From NCBI GenBank assembly GCA_009785885.1, contig WQUE01000016.1:1-17253 (forward strand): DNA of 17,253 nucleotides, given 5' to 3'. Of the stretch, positions 1 to 7,526 are shown piece after piece. The notes below the pieces were generated by a model. The model searched no databases. It was not told the origin of the DNA and saw only the letters and a list, made by a program, of their open reading frames with translations. The stretch is from Actinomycetes bacterium. GTDB lineage: Bacteria; Actinomycetota; Actinomycetes; Propionibacteriales; Propionibacteriaceae. How positions within the stretch are numbered: position 1 is the first letter of the stretch; the number at the start of each line of letters is the position of its first letter. The position numbers were made by a program, and so were the translations under genes.

Positions 1-415
1 CGGCGCGCAGAGGACTCTGGGGAAACTTCGCCAGCCCGGCGGGCGTCGCGATCCACAGGTTCCCGCTGGTGCCATAGAACAGGATGGCGCAGTCGCCCAC
101 CGGAATCAGGTCCTGCGGTACCTCGACCGCGGCTGGGATGACGACAGGCGCCGTCGTCTGGTGGGGGCAGCCCTGCCAGGCGGCCGCGTAGATGGCCCAC
201 GCGTCCAGCCCCGGGGTGAGGGTCGGGATCGACGCGCCGGTGGGTGTCGGGGACGAACTCGCGGTGGGCGCCGGCAGCGCGGAGACGACCGGGCTCGGCA
301 GGCTGGGGACGGGCGAGGGGGCAGGTGCCACGCAAGCGGAAACCGACAGGACGGCGGCGAGCAACCCCGCCGCCCTCCAGATGGAACTGCCCAGCGCGAT
401 GATGCGCCTGTTCAC
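1..415 (-). CDS. Putative secreted lipoprotein, 5' part (runs off the left edge)
   Basis: The product is unrecognised; 138 codons are visible. The chosen start is GTG at 415, because a strong GGGGGAGG lies 6 nt upstream and the protein then opens with a typical lipoprotein signal. That signal has Arg3-Arg4, a hydrophobic core at about residues 15-25, and a lipobox V-S-A-C with the lipidated Cys at residue 28. Residues 29-70 are a Pro/Ser/Thr/Ala-rich linker, as often seen between a lipid anchor and a folded domain. The next part has two cysteines (in WQGCPH and VGDCAI) that could form a disulfide, and reads like the start of a small extracellular beta domain. An in-frame ATG at 532 would add 39 residues, but it would bury the signal sequence and has no better ribosome site. 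The gene lies on the same strand downstream of pduT, 243 bp away, so it is probably separate from the pdu operon. Function cannot be inferred. Confidence 0.7.
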   Translation of the reverse strand, partial: MNRRIIALGSSIWRAAGLLAAVLSVSACVAPAPSPVPSLPSPVVSALPAPTASSSPTPTGASIPTLTPGLDAWAIYAAAWQGCPHQTTAPVVIPAAVEVPQDLIPVGDCAILFYGTSGNLWIATPAGLAKFPQSPLRA

Positions 416-533
416 GTGTTGCCTCCCCCGTTGTCCGGGCCGGCCCGGCTCCGACCATCGGTTGCCCGGCAAGAGAAAGTCGCGCCGGGCGCGAGGGTTG
501 GCTGACGGGGCGGTCGTCCTGCTCGTGGTCATG

Positions 534-539
534 AGTGTA
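534..539 (-). promoter_or_regulatory. Possible -10 element (TACACT) of the lipoprotein gene
   Basis: On the minus strand the hexamer TACACT fits the actinobacterial TANNNT -10 pattern and lies about 120 nt before the lipoprotein GTG. No convincing -35 is seen 16-18 nt upstream. The same hexamer stands before the pocR-like gene near 17018. Weak evidence. Confidence 0.25.
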
Positions 540-556
540 GACCTGCGTCACGGACC

Positions 557-577
557 CTCCGGAGGTTTGGCCCGGAG
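557..577 (-). terminator. Candidate stem-loop downstream of pduT
   Basis: CTCCGG (557-562) and CCGGAG (572-577) are perfect inverted repeats with a 9-nt loop. CCTCCGG overlaps a shorter 10-bp palindrome at 556-565. It lies about 80 nt after the pduT stop and before the lipoprotein gene. There is no U-run, so this would be an imperfect or factor-assisted terminator, or a chance GC-rich repeat. Confidence 0.25.
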
Positions 578-658
578 AACTCACCGGAAAACACCTCTTC
601 CCGGAACGAAACCCGTACGACACTCGTCGGCCTTTCACCGTGCGGGTCGCCGCCCGGC

Positions 659-1207
659 TCACATCATGGCGCGGAACAGTGCGGGATCGGGCGAGGGGAT
701 GACGCAGCTGGCGACGAGGATGCCCCGCCGGTTCGACGCCTCCAGGCCCGCCTTGATCGCCGACTCCACATCCGCGATCTGACCGCACAACTTGAAGAAG
801 CTCTTGCCGCCGATCCCGACGCCGAGACGGCACTCGATGAGGCTGACCGCGCTCGCCTTGGCGGCGGCGTCCGCCCCGATCACAGCCGAGGTGATGTCGA
901 AGTACTCCACGACGCCGAGCGCCGACACGTCGCCGACCACGGTGACGCCGTTGATCGCCGGGATCAGCGTGGGGTGCACGCGCGGGATCAGAACATGGTT
1001 CACGATGGCCGCGCCGCCTTGCTCGCGCCCGGCGCGCATGGACTCCTCGACGGCACCCACCGCCCCGAAGACCATCGTGACGAACTTGCCCGGGCAGGCG
1101 GGCTTCGCGAACGACAACTCGACGCGGGCGGCCTTCAGCATCGCGTCGGTGGCGCAGATCCCGCGCGAGATGGAGCTGAACTCGACAAGGCCGATGGCGG
1201 TGATCAT
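659..1207 (-). CDS. pduT: PduT, tandem-BMC-domain shell protein with Fe-S cysteine
   Basis: PduT is a trimeric facet protein of the propanediol microcompartment. It carries a [4Fe-4S] cluster at its pore and is proposed to pass electrons through the shell, working with PduS. The 182-residue length matches the family (about 184). Two BMC domains are visible: residues about 3-90 (AIGLVEFSSISRG... to LIPRVHP) and about 95-180 (ALGVVEYFDITSA... to VIPSPDP). The cluster-binding Cys38 lies in the diagnostic CPGKF motif and has the same number as in Salmonella PduT. The start is ATG at 1207, which overlaps the pduS stop in an ATGA arrangement (1204-1207), so translation is probably coupled to pduS. 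It is the last gene of the long minus-strand operon. An open frame continues upstream to 1960 but only antisense-like, low-quality sequence is found there. Confidence 0.95.
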   Translation of the reverse strand: MITAIGLVEFSSISRGICATDAMLKAARVELSFAKPACPGKFVTMVFGAVGAVEESMRAGREQGGAAIVNHVLIPRVHPTLIPAINGVTVVGDVSALGVVEYFDITSAVIGADAAAKASAVSLIECRLGVGIGGKSFFKLCGQIADVESAIKAGLEASNRRGILVASCVIPSPDPALFRAMM

Positions 1208-2562
1208 GCGGCTTCCCCCTGGCGCTCGATGGTGATGTGGCTGGCGTCGACCGAGGCGACGCGACCGTCGATCGAGGCGTGGACGAGGGCGCCGGTCACG
1301 GCACGGTCCACACTTGCGATGACCTGCCCGGCCACCACGGTCTCGCCGACGGCGACGACCGGGTCCGCGGGGACCCCGACACCGTGCCTGGTCGGAATCG
1401 TGACACGAGCCGGGTCGAGACGGACGACGTCGTCGAGGTCGGTCGGGTAGGAGCCGAGCTGCCACCGGTCGATCAGCCGGGCCTGGGGGATGCCCCGGCA
1501 GGCACGCTCGGCGGTGTACTCCGGGTGCACCTCCGGGTCGCCCCGGTTGACCCCGCGCGCGCGCAGAACCCGCTTGGCGTACTCGTTGACCTTGCGCGGC
1601 GACAGCCCCATCGGGCACGCGAACAGCTCGCAGATGCCGCACTCGCAGCACAGCAGCGCGTCGGCCAGGTCCTCCGGGTAGGTGAACGTCGATACCGACC
1701 GCATCACGAGATGCGGACGCATCTGGTGGCCGATCAGGTAGCGGGGGCACATGTCCGTACACAACTGGCACTGGATGCAGGCGGAGGTGTTGTTGAGGTA
1801 GTGGGCCTCGGGCGTCTCGTTGAACATGACGAGCGGATGGTGGGCGGGCAGGACGACCAGGCCGGCGTCCGCCTTGCCGTATCCCATCACGTCCGCCTGG
1901 TCGCCCGGGAGGTACCGGCCCATCATCGGCCCGCCCCGGACGAACGCGAACGGGTCGCATGTGGTCCCGCCCGCCGCCGCGATCAGATCGGCCGGCAGCG
2001 CACCCACCGGGGCGTCCACCAGGCAGGGGTGGGCAACCGAGCCCGTCACCGTGACGAGCCGGCGCGTCATCGGCTCACCGCGCCGGGCCAGTTCGATGTG
2101 ACGGGCCGTCGTCACATTGATCACGACGATGCCGAGTGCCAGCGGGATGCCCCCGGGGGGCACCGTCTCGCCGGTGATCTCGTAGATGAGGACCTGCTCA
2201 TCGCCGGCGGGATAGAAGCTGTCGCCGCCGTGAATCTCGATCGGCGCCCCGGCGGCCCGGATGGCGGCGCGAAGCGCCTCGATTTCGCGCTCGTAGTGGC
2301 TCTTCGTGCCGATGACGACCCGGGGGATGTCGCACGCGTCCGCGACCGCGAGCACGCCCGCGACGATCTCGTCGGCGTGGCGCCGCATCAGGTAGCGGTC
2401 CGAGGCGAGCAGCGGCTCGCACTCGGCGCCGTTGACGATGAGGAGCCGCGGCGACGCCTCAAGTTTCTTGTGCGTCGGGAAGCCGGCCCCCCCTGCGCCG
2501 ACGACTCCGGCGGCGAAGACCAGGTCCACCAGGTCCGCGCGCGCCGTGGGCGCCTCGTCCAT
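1204..2562 (-). CDS. pduS: PduS, cobalamin reductase (Fe-S flavoprotein)
   Basis: PduS reduces cob(III)alamin toward cob(I)alamin so that PduO can rebuild adenosylcobalamin inside the compartment. It is an RnfC/complex-I-51-kDa-like protein that uses flavin and two [4Fe-4S] clusters. The 452 residues match the family length. Residues 20-34 hold the glycine-rich nucleotide/flavin loop (GVVGAGGAGFPTHKKL). Residues 262-272 give a ferredoxin-type motif C262-x2-C265-x2-C268-x3-C272-P. A second cluster uses C305, C308, C311 and C316-P. The C-terminal part, about 385-450, looks like the lipoyl/biotinyl-like or SLBB-type fold of RnfC relatives. The ATG at 2562 follows an AAGGGGGG Shine-Dalgarno. It overlaps pduT by 4 bp and lies 22 bp after pduP. 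Pairing with PduT suggests the electron route across the shell; that is family knowledge plus inference. Confidence 0.95.
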   Translation of the reverse strand: MDEAPTARADLVDLVFAAGVVGAGGAGFPTHKKLEASPRLLIVNGAECEPLLASDRYLMRRHADEIVAGVLAVADACDIPRVVIGTKSHYEREIEALRAAIRAAGAPIEIHGGDSFYPAGDEQVLIYEITGETVPPGGIPLALGIVVINVTTARHIELARRGEPMTRRLVTVTGSVAHPCLVDAPVGALPADLIAAAGGTTCDPFAFVRGGPMMGRYLPGDQADVMGYGKADAGLVVLPAHHPLVMFNETPEAHYLNNTSACIQCQLCTDMCPRYLIGHQMRPHLVMRSVSTFTYPEDLADALLCCECGICELFACPMGLSPRKVNEYAKRVLRARGVNRGDPEVHPEYTAERACRGIPQARLIDRWQLGSYPTDLDDVVRLDPARVTIPTRHGVGVPADPVVAVGETVVAGQVIASVDRAVTGALVHASIDGRVASVDASHITIERQGEAA

Positions 2563-2584
2563 CGTCCCCCCTTCCTCGTCACAT

Positions 2585-4021
2585 TCAACGCACGTTCAGG
2601 CCGCCGACCAGCACGCAGCGACGCCGCCGCGCGTAGGTACGGGCGGACGTCAGCCCCTCGCCCGTCGGCCCGGCAATGGTGAAGGCGGTGTAGCCCTCGC
2701 CCCCGATGCCGATGCCCGCGTAGCTCGGACCGTTCTTGACGAACACCGTCGTCTGGATGAGCTTCGCCATCTTCGTGAGCGCGTCGACATTGGTCGAGTG
2801 CATCACCGCCGTGTGACGGAAGCCATGCTCGGCCTTGATCGCGAGCTGGATGGCCTCGTCCACGTCCTTCGCCCGGACGATCGGCAGGACCGGCATCAGC
2901 ATCTCCGTCTGCACGAAGGGGTGCTCGAATTCGGTGACGGCCGTGATGACGCGGGTGCCGGCCGGAGCCTCGACGCCGACGCCCGCCAGGATGGCGGTCG
3001 CCGACTTGCCGATCCACTCGGCCCTCGGGTCGTCGCCGTCCATCACCAGCGCTTCGATCGCCTTGAGCAGCGCGGCATCGCGCACCTCGAACGCGCCGAA
3101 CGTCGTCATGTAGAACCGCAGCAGGTCGGCGATCGCGTCGACCGCGATCACCTCCTTCTCCGAGGTGCACGGCAGGTTGTTGTCGAAACTGGCCCCGTCG
3201 ACGATGTCCTTCGCCGCCTTCTTCACATCGGCCGTCTGGTCGACGACGACGGGCGGATTCCCCGCGCCGGCGCCGATCGCCTTCTTGCCCGAACTCAGCA
3301 CCATGCTCACGATTCCGGGCCCGCCCGTCGCGACGAGCAGCCGCACCAGCGGATGGCGCATCAGCGCCTGCGTGTTCTCGATCGATGGCTCCGCGGCCAT
3401 GGTGAGGAGATGCTCGGGCGCCCCGGTGGCGGCGATCGCCCGGTTCAACACGGCGACAAGCCAGCGCGACAACGCGGCGGCGCGCGGGTGGGGGCTGAAC
3501 ACGACCGCGTTGCCGGCCGCGAGCATCCCGATGGCGTTGTTGATGATCGTCTCGGTGGGGTTGGTCGTCGGGGCGATCGCGCCGATGACCCCGTACGGGG
3601 ACACCTCGACTGTCGTGAGTCCGCCGTCGCCCGACCAGGCGTCGGTGGTGAGGTCCTCGGTCCCGGGCGTGCCCAGCGCGGCGGCCTTGTTCTTGAGGAT
3701 CTTGTCCGGGACGTTGCCCATGCCCGTCTGGATCACGGCCTGTTCGGCCATGTACTCCAGGTTGGCGGGGTCGGTCGCGGTCGCGCGGATCGCCGCCACG
3801 ACGGCGGCCCGCTCGCGCATACTGCGCGGCAGGTACGCCGTCCACGCCCGGTGGGCGGCCTCCACGGCCTCATCGACGGTCGGGTAGACGCCGTCGTCCG
3901 GCCCGATCCCATCTGCCGTGCAGCAGCCATCGGCCGGCATCGAGGTGGCCAAGCGCCGCCGGACCTCACCGACGACGCTCGCCACGATCCGCTCGACGGA
4001 TTCTGGTGTGGTGGTGGTCAT
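2585..4021 (-). CDS. pduP: PduP, CoA-acylating propionaldehyde dehydrogenase
   Basis: PduP oxidises propionaldehyde to propionyl-CoA with NAD+ inside the microcompartment. The protein has 478 residues, within the usual 460-480. Residues 6-25 form an amphipathic helix (ESVERIVASVVGEVRRRLA), the encapsulation peptide that docks PduP to the shell. It is followed by a flexible, less conserved linker at about 26-45. The aldehyde dehydrogenase fold follows: the nucleotide-binding region near 150-160 (APTTNPTET), GAGNPPVVV at about 251-260, and catalytic Cys285 in NNLPCTSEKEV. The start codon overlaps the pduO stop (ATGA, 4018-4021), implying coupled translation. Residues 33-34 are a Cys pair in the linker, of unknown use. 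The homologous EutE of ethanolamine loci is the main alternative name, but the neighbours fix it as PduP. Confidence 0.96.
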   Translation of the reverse strand: MTTTTPESVERIVASVVGEVRRRLATSMPADGCCTADGIGPDDGVYPTVDEAVEAAHRAWTAYLPRSMRERAAVVAAIRATATDPANLEYMAEQAVIQTGMGNVPDKILKNKAAALGTPGTEDLTTDAWSGDGGLTTVEVSPYGVIGAIAPTTNPTETIINNAIGMLAAGNAVVFSPHPRAAALSRWLVAVLNRAIAATGAPEHLLTMAAEPSIENTQALMRHPLVRLLVATGGPGIVSMVLSSGKKAIGAGAGNPPVVVDQTADVKKAAKDIVDGASFDNNLPCTSEKEVIAVDAIADLLRFYMTTFGAFEVRDAALLKAIEALVMDGDDPRAEWIGKSATAILAGVGVEAPAGTRVITAVTEFEHPFVQTEMLMPVLPIVRAKDVDEAIQLAIKAEHGFRHTAVMHSTNVDALTKMAKLIQTTVFVKNGPSYAGIGIGGEGYTAFTIAGPTGEGLTSARTYARRRRCVLVGGLNVR

Positions 4022-5001
4022 GCCGTTCCCTCCTGTCCCGCCTGGGCCGCCCGCAGCGCGGCGCCGACGATCGCGACATCCTGGTCCACGCTGCCCCCGG
4101 AGACCCCGATTCCCCCGGCCAGCACGCCATCGACAAAGACCGGCAGGCCGCCGCCGAAGACGACGATATGGCCGCCGTGGCTTGAGGCGAGCCCGGGCAG
4201 CGTGCCATCGGGCCCGGCTTCGGCGGCCAGCCCGGCCGTCGGGCGGCGCAGTGCGGCGGCCGTGAAAGCCTTGTCGACCGCCAGTTCGATGCTGGCGAGC
4301 AGCGAGTCGCCCATCCGGTGGGCCAGAATGAGACGTCCGCCCGGATCGACGGCGGCGAACACGATGGGCACGCCGAGTGCGGCCCCGGCGCGCTCCGCCG
4401 CCTCGGCCATGATCTTCGCCTCCGCCAGACCGAACGCGGCGGCCGTCCCGGCGCCGAGAGCCTGCCGGACGAGCGCCTCGATGTGGGCGCGCGCGGCCGA
4501 CTCGGCGGCGGCCAGGGCCAGGGCGTGCAGCGCGTCGGACAGACGGTTGACGTAGGTGATCAGTTCCGGACGTACCGGGGACGTCTCCGCGGCCGTGAGC
4601 ATGCGGCGCTCGGCGCGGCGGACGACCGTCCGGGCCTGGTGCAGAGCGGCGGAGACGGGGTCGGCGCCGGGAATGACGAAGCCCTTGGGCGCATCCAGCG
4701 GGGCCATCGTCTCATCGATCAGCCGCTCCAGCCCGGCGGCGTCCGCCTCGCCGATCGGGTTGTCGAGGACCAGCCGGCCATCGCTGGCGAGCTCGGCGGC
4801 CAGGGTGGACAGGCGATGCTGGATCGCATCGAGCGCGGCGCGGGTGACCGCCTCGCCGCAGAGCGCCTTCGCGGCGCCGATCGCGGCCCCCGCTTCGTCG
4901 ACCGTGCCGTACGCCTCGACCCGGGCGCTCTGCTTCGGCACCCGCGATCCACCCAGCAGGCCCGTCAGCCCCTGGTCGCCGGAACGCGTGTACAAGGCCA
5001 T
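4018..5001 (-). CDS. pduO: PduO, ATP:cob(I)alamin adenosyltransferase with C-terminal GlcG/HbpS-like domain
   Basis: PduO transfers the adenosyl group of ATP to cob(I)alamin, giving the coenzyme of diol dehydratase. It has 327 residues and two domains, as in full-length Salmonella PduO. Residues 1-180 are the PduO-type adenosyltransferase: the N-terminal ATP loop TRSGDQGLTGL (about 5-15), and the signature ELITYVNRLSDALHALALA (about 150-168) with its conserved Asn-Arg-Leu-Ser-Asp. Residues 185-327 are a GlcG/HbpS-type (DUF336) domain rich in small residues, with SSHGGHIVVFGGGLPVF and GGIGVSGGSVDQD. In other PduO proteins this domain binds heme, and its role is unsettled. The start ATG lies 4 bp after pduN. 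Its stop overlaps the start of pduP by 4 bp. PduS, three genes on, supplies the reduced corrinoid. Confidence 0.95.
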   Translation of the reverse strand: MALYTRSGDQGLTGLLGGSRVPKQSARVEAYGTVDEAGAAIGAAKALCGEAVTRAALDAIQHRLSTLAAELASDGRLVLDNPIGEADAAGLERLIDETMAPLDAPKGFVIPGADPVSAALHQARTVVRRAERRMLTAAETSPVRPELITYVNRLSDALHALALAAAESAARAHIEALVRQALGAGTAAAFGLAEAKIMAEAAERAGAALGVPIVFAAVDPGGRLILAHRMGDSLLASIELAVDKAFTAAALRRPTAGLAAEAGPDGTLPGLASSHGGHIVVFGGGLPVFVDGVLAGGIGVSGGSVDQDVAIVGAALRAAQAGQEGTA

Positions 5002-5005
5002 GGCG

Positions 5006-5275
5006 CTACTCCTCGACCGCGATGGTGTCGATGATGCCGATGATCGTGGCGTCGATCGGCGAGTCGGGCCGCGCGGCCGCGAAGCGCGCCGAGCTGCCGC
5101 CCGTCACGATCACCGTCTCGCCGACGCCGGCGTCCACGGTGTCGACGGCGATCGCGGGTAGACCCACGTACGCGCCCGTGGTGTCCAGCTGGTGGATGAT
5201 GAGCAGCTTGAAGCCGACCAGGCGCTCGTCCTTGCGCGTCGACACCACAGTGCCCCGAACCTTGGCGACGTACAT
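5006..5275 (-). CDS. pduN: PduN, pentameric vertex protein (EutN/CcmL family)
   Basis: PduN forms the pentamers that close the vertices of the polyhedral shell. The 89-residue protein is all-beta in pattern and starts with MYVAKVRGTVVSTRK, the standard opening of EutN/CcmL/PduN proteins. It also has the family features LLIIHQLD (about 24-31), a central AVDTVDAGVGETVIVTGGSSAR (about 43-64) and the closing DATIIGIIDTI (about 75-85). It starts 1 nt after the stop of the flavoprotein gene and is followed 4 bp on by pduO. It is the only vertex gene in the window, so it should supply all vertices. Confidence 0.95.
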   Translation of the reverse strand: MYVAKVRGTVVSTRKDERLVGFKLLIIHQLDTTGAYVGLPAIAVDTVDAGVGETVIVTGGSSARFAAARPDSPIDATIIGIIDTIAVEE

Positions 5276-5276
5276 G

Positions 5277-6020
5277 TCAGAAGCCCTCCTCGCAGATGAT
5301 GGTGATGTCCCGTGCCCGCGCGGCCTCGCGCGCCAGCGGGGTGACTCGGGTTCCGGCGGGGACGCGCTGGGACGAACCCCGCGGCCACGTCTGGACGGTC
5401 CGCTCGCCGAGCACTCGGCCCGATGCGGCCGGGCCGGGGATGGTTGCCGGGGGCCGTGGGAGCGGAGCGGGCCCGCCCCGCAGGCAGGACTGGGCGGCCT
5501 GCGCCAGCGTGCGGGCGGCGGTCAGCGTGACGCCGAAGTCGGCCAGCGCCTCCAGGTTGGCCCGCAGCCGCGCCCGGTAGGCGGCCGGGGTGTGCGGGTG
5601 GATGGCGAGCCGGGCGGCGCAGTCGGGGCACGCCCCCTCGCGGGCGGCGACGATCGGCCGGCCCTCGCGCAAGAACCCGGCGATGACGTTGCTGGCCATG
5701 TCGTCCGCCACGCCGCAGGCGACCTTCGCGGCCGTGTTCGTGGACAGCGTCGGGACGAGCAGCAGATCGTGCGTCCCCGCAAGCGAGCCCGCGGGCACGC
5801 CCAGGCCGAGCGCCGCGATCCGCTGCTGGTCGAGGATCGCGGTGGCCGTCGGCGTCTGGAGACCGTTGAGCGTGAAGCCGGCCGCCTTCAACAGGCCGAG
5901 CTGGCCGATGGCCTCGTCGGCGCCCAGCCGCGCCCCCGTGAACAGCACCAGGACACGCTTGGGGGCGAGCATCTCCGTCAGGATCTGGGCGATCAACGCC
6001 CGCAGCTGGGATTCATCCAT
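5277..6020 (-). CDS. Flavoprotein-domain protein in the pduM position, with cargo-type N-terminal helix
   Basis: The 247 residues combine three parts. Residues 1-18 (MDESQLRALIAQILTEML) form a short amphipathic helix like the encapsulation peptides of PduD, PduE and PduP. Residues about 20-180 look like the flavoprotein (HFCD/Dfp) Rossmann-type fold: VLVLFTGARLG at 23-33, and the motif P90-T-L-S-T-N95-T-A-A-K99-x3-G103-x2-D106, which binds FMN in phosphopantothenoylcysteine decarboxylase and flavin prenyltransferase relatives. It also has a C131-P-D-C134 pair. Residues 181-220 are a Pro/Gly-rich linker. The last 25 residues (GTRVTPLAREAARARDITII) resemble the C-terminus of PduM-type proteins. 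Position between eutJ-like and pduN is that of pduM in Firmicute-type operons. The start ATG lies inside the eutJ-like 3' end (8-bp overlap). Flavin binding and any enzymatic role are inferred; the substrate is unknown. Confidence 0.75.
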   Translation of the reverse strand: MDESQLRALIAQILTEMLAPKRVLVLFTGARLGADEAIGQLGLLKAAGFTLNGLQTPTATAILDQQRIAALGLGVPAGSLAGTHDLLLVPTLSTNTAAKVACGVADDMASNVIAGFLREGRPIVAAREGACPDCAARLAIHPHTPAAYRARLRANLEALADFGVTLTAARTLAQAAQSCLRGGPAPLPRPPATIPGPAASGRVLGERTVQTWPRGSSQRVPAGTRVTPLAREAARARDITIICEEGF

Positions 6021-6864
6021 CGGCCGGCTCCTTTCCGTGGCCGCCCTGGGGTGTCATGGGCACGCCCAGAGGGGTGATGAACAGCGGTTCGACCGGCCGG
6101 GTCACGGGCCGGCCGAGCACGTCGGAGAACACGTCGGGGGCCGTGCGGAACGAGCTGGCACCCCCCACCAGATACACGGCCGGCGGATCGAAGCCGGCGA
6201 TCGCGTCGCGCGCGATGGTCGCCATCTTCTCCAGGGTGGGACGGATCACGCCGACCACCTCGTCCTGGCGGGCCGGGTCCTGCTTCATCGCCTCGGCCAC
6301 GTCGTAGGGCAGGTGGCGCGCGCCGGCCAGCACGAGCGTCATGTGGTGGCCGCCGGTCGCCTGGTCGACCGAGTGCACCACGCGGCCGGCCTGAAGAACT
6401 GACACGCCGGTGGTGCCGTGCCCCACGTCGATGACGCACCCATCGGTGACGTGCAGCACCCGCGCCGCCGCGACCGGCTCGTCGACGACCTCGTCGACCT
6501 CCAGGCCCGCGTCGTGCAGGACGTTGACGAACACCTTCACATCCCCCGCCGGGATGCCCGGCGGCACGGCGACCGATGCGCCGGCCAGCGGCCGGCCGAT
6601 TCGCTCCTCCACCACCCGCTTCAGCTGGCGCACCGCCGATGTCGCCCCCACCCAGTCCACGACCACACCGTCGCGCACGACCGTGTCATGCTTCCACGCC
6701 CCCGTGACCGGACGTCCCTCCGCGTCCACCACCGCGACGACGATGTTCGCCGTGCCGAGGTCAACGCCGGCGCGCAGGGCGCCGCTCGAGCGCTCGCACG
6801 TGCCTTCACGGACCATCGTGGCGAATCGCCGGATGGTGTTCTCGTAGGTGGGAGTATCGCTCAT
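6013..6864 (-). CDS. eutJ: EutJ-like actin/Hsp70-fold protein
   Basis: EutJ-family proteins are small actin/Hsp70-fold ATPases of microcompartment operons; a chaperone role is proposed but unproven. The 283 residues match the family (about 280). The ATPase fold is visible: phosphate-1 loop RAGVDLGTANIVVAVVD (about 31-47), phosphate-2 CVIDVGHGTTGVSVLQAG (about 163-180) and the adenosine motif VYLVGGASSF (about 237-246). There is no Hsp70-type substrate domain. The start chosen is ATG at 6864, two bases after the pduL stop; the larger open frame extending to 7593 lies antiparallel in frame to pduL and is discarded. Its last 8 bp overlap the flavoprotein gene. It is related to but distinct from PduG, the diol dehydratase reactivase, and the presence of both in one operon is typical of Gram-positive pdu loci. 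Confidence 0.9.
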   Translation of the reverse strand: MSDTPTYENTIRRFATMVREGTCERSSGALRAGVDLGTANIVVAVVDAEGRPVTGAWKHDTVVRDGVVVDWVGATSAVRQLKRVVEERIGRPLAGASVAVPPGIPAGDVKVFVNVLHDAGLEVDEVVDEPVAAARVLHVTDGCVIDVGHGTTGVSVLQAGRVVHSVDQATGGHHMTLVLAGARHLPYDVAEAMKQDPARQDEVVGVIRPTLEKMATIARDAIAGFDPPAVYLVGGASSFRTAPDVFSDVLGRPVTRPVEPLFITPLGVPMTPQGGHGKEPADG

Positions 6865-6866
6865 GG

Positions 6867-7523
6867 TCAGTCCTTCACCAGGCGCACGCGGGCGCCACCG
6901 GTGAGTCCGAGGGCGTTCGCCTCGTCGGTGTCCAGGTGGATCTCGGGCACCCATTCGTCCTTGGTGCGCACGATCACGTTGTCGAGCACGCCACCGCGTG
7001 GGCCTGGCGCCTCGATCCGGATCAGGTCCTGGTCGCGCAGGCCCATCTGCGCCGCCCAGGCTGTGCCGCAGTGCAGGTGGCGCGCGGCCACCAGCGCACC
7101 GTGCTCCAGGTGCACACACCCGTTCGGCCCGGTGATGTCGATCGGCGCCGCGTTCTCCAGATGGCCGGACTGGGCCAGGGGCGCGTCGATACCGAGGGCG
7201 ATGCAGTCGGTCCGGCTCAGCTCGACCTGCGACGCCGGCCGGCACGGGCCCATGCACCGAACCTTCCCGAACGACGACCGTGGCCCGCTCACACCCACGA
7301 ACTGCGCGGCCGCGAACTCGCCGGGCTGACGCACCGGCTTGTACACGGTGAACGCGTCCAGGCCGAACAGCGTCGCGAGATCGGCCCGGCTCAGGTGGAC
7401 GTGCCGGTTGGACACCCCGACCACCACGGTCAGCGGATCCTCCAGGACGCCCGCGCGGGCGAGCACCCGGCAGACGATCTCCGCAACCAGGCCGGGCGTG
7501 AGGGACGATGCGAGCGCAGCCAT
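6867..7523 (-). CDS. pduL: PduL, phosphate propanoyltransferase
   Basis: PduL converts propionyl-CoA and phosphate to propionyl-phosphate and free CoA inside the compartment, so PduP has CoA to reuse. It is the zinc-dependent phosphotransacylase unrelated to Pta. The 218 residues match the family (about 210). The metal-binding histidines are visible in two H-x-H motifs: H41-V-H43 in VSNRHVHLS and H149-L-H151 in ARHLHCG. Other diagnostic blocks are KPVRQPGEFA (62-71), RCMGPCRPASQVELS (89-103), GHLENAAPIDITGP (120-133) and the closing EIHLDTDEANALGL (194-207). Residues about 9-25 form the hydrophobic N-terminal helix that in PduL acts as a targeting peptide. It begins 3 bp after pduJ and ends 2 bp before the eutJ-like gene. 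Downstream phosphate transfer needs a propionate kinase, and none is encoded here. Confidence 0.96.
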   Translation of the reverse strand: MAALASSLTPGLVAEIVCRVLARAGVLEDPLTVVVGVSNRHVHLSRADLATLFGLDAFTVYKPVRQPGEFAAAQFVGVSGPRSSFGKVRCMGPCRPASQVELSRTDCIALGIDAPLAQSGHLENAAPIDITGPNGCVHLEHGALVAARHLHCGTAWAAQMGLRDQDLIRIEAPGPRGGVLDNVIVRTKDEWVPEIHLDTDEANALGLTGGARVRLVKD

Positions 7524-7526
7524 GGA

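Noticed and set aside
2432..4555. A 707-codon plus-strand open frame opposite pduP and pduO
   Set aside because: It is rich in Arg, Gly, Asp, His and Ala from the antisense frame of high-GC genes, has no recognisable domain, and lies fully opposite well-supported genes.
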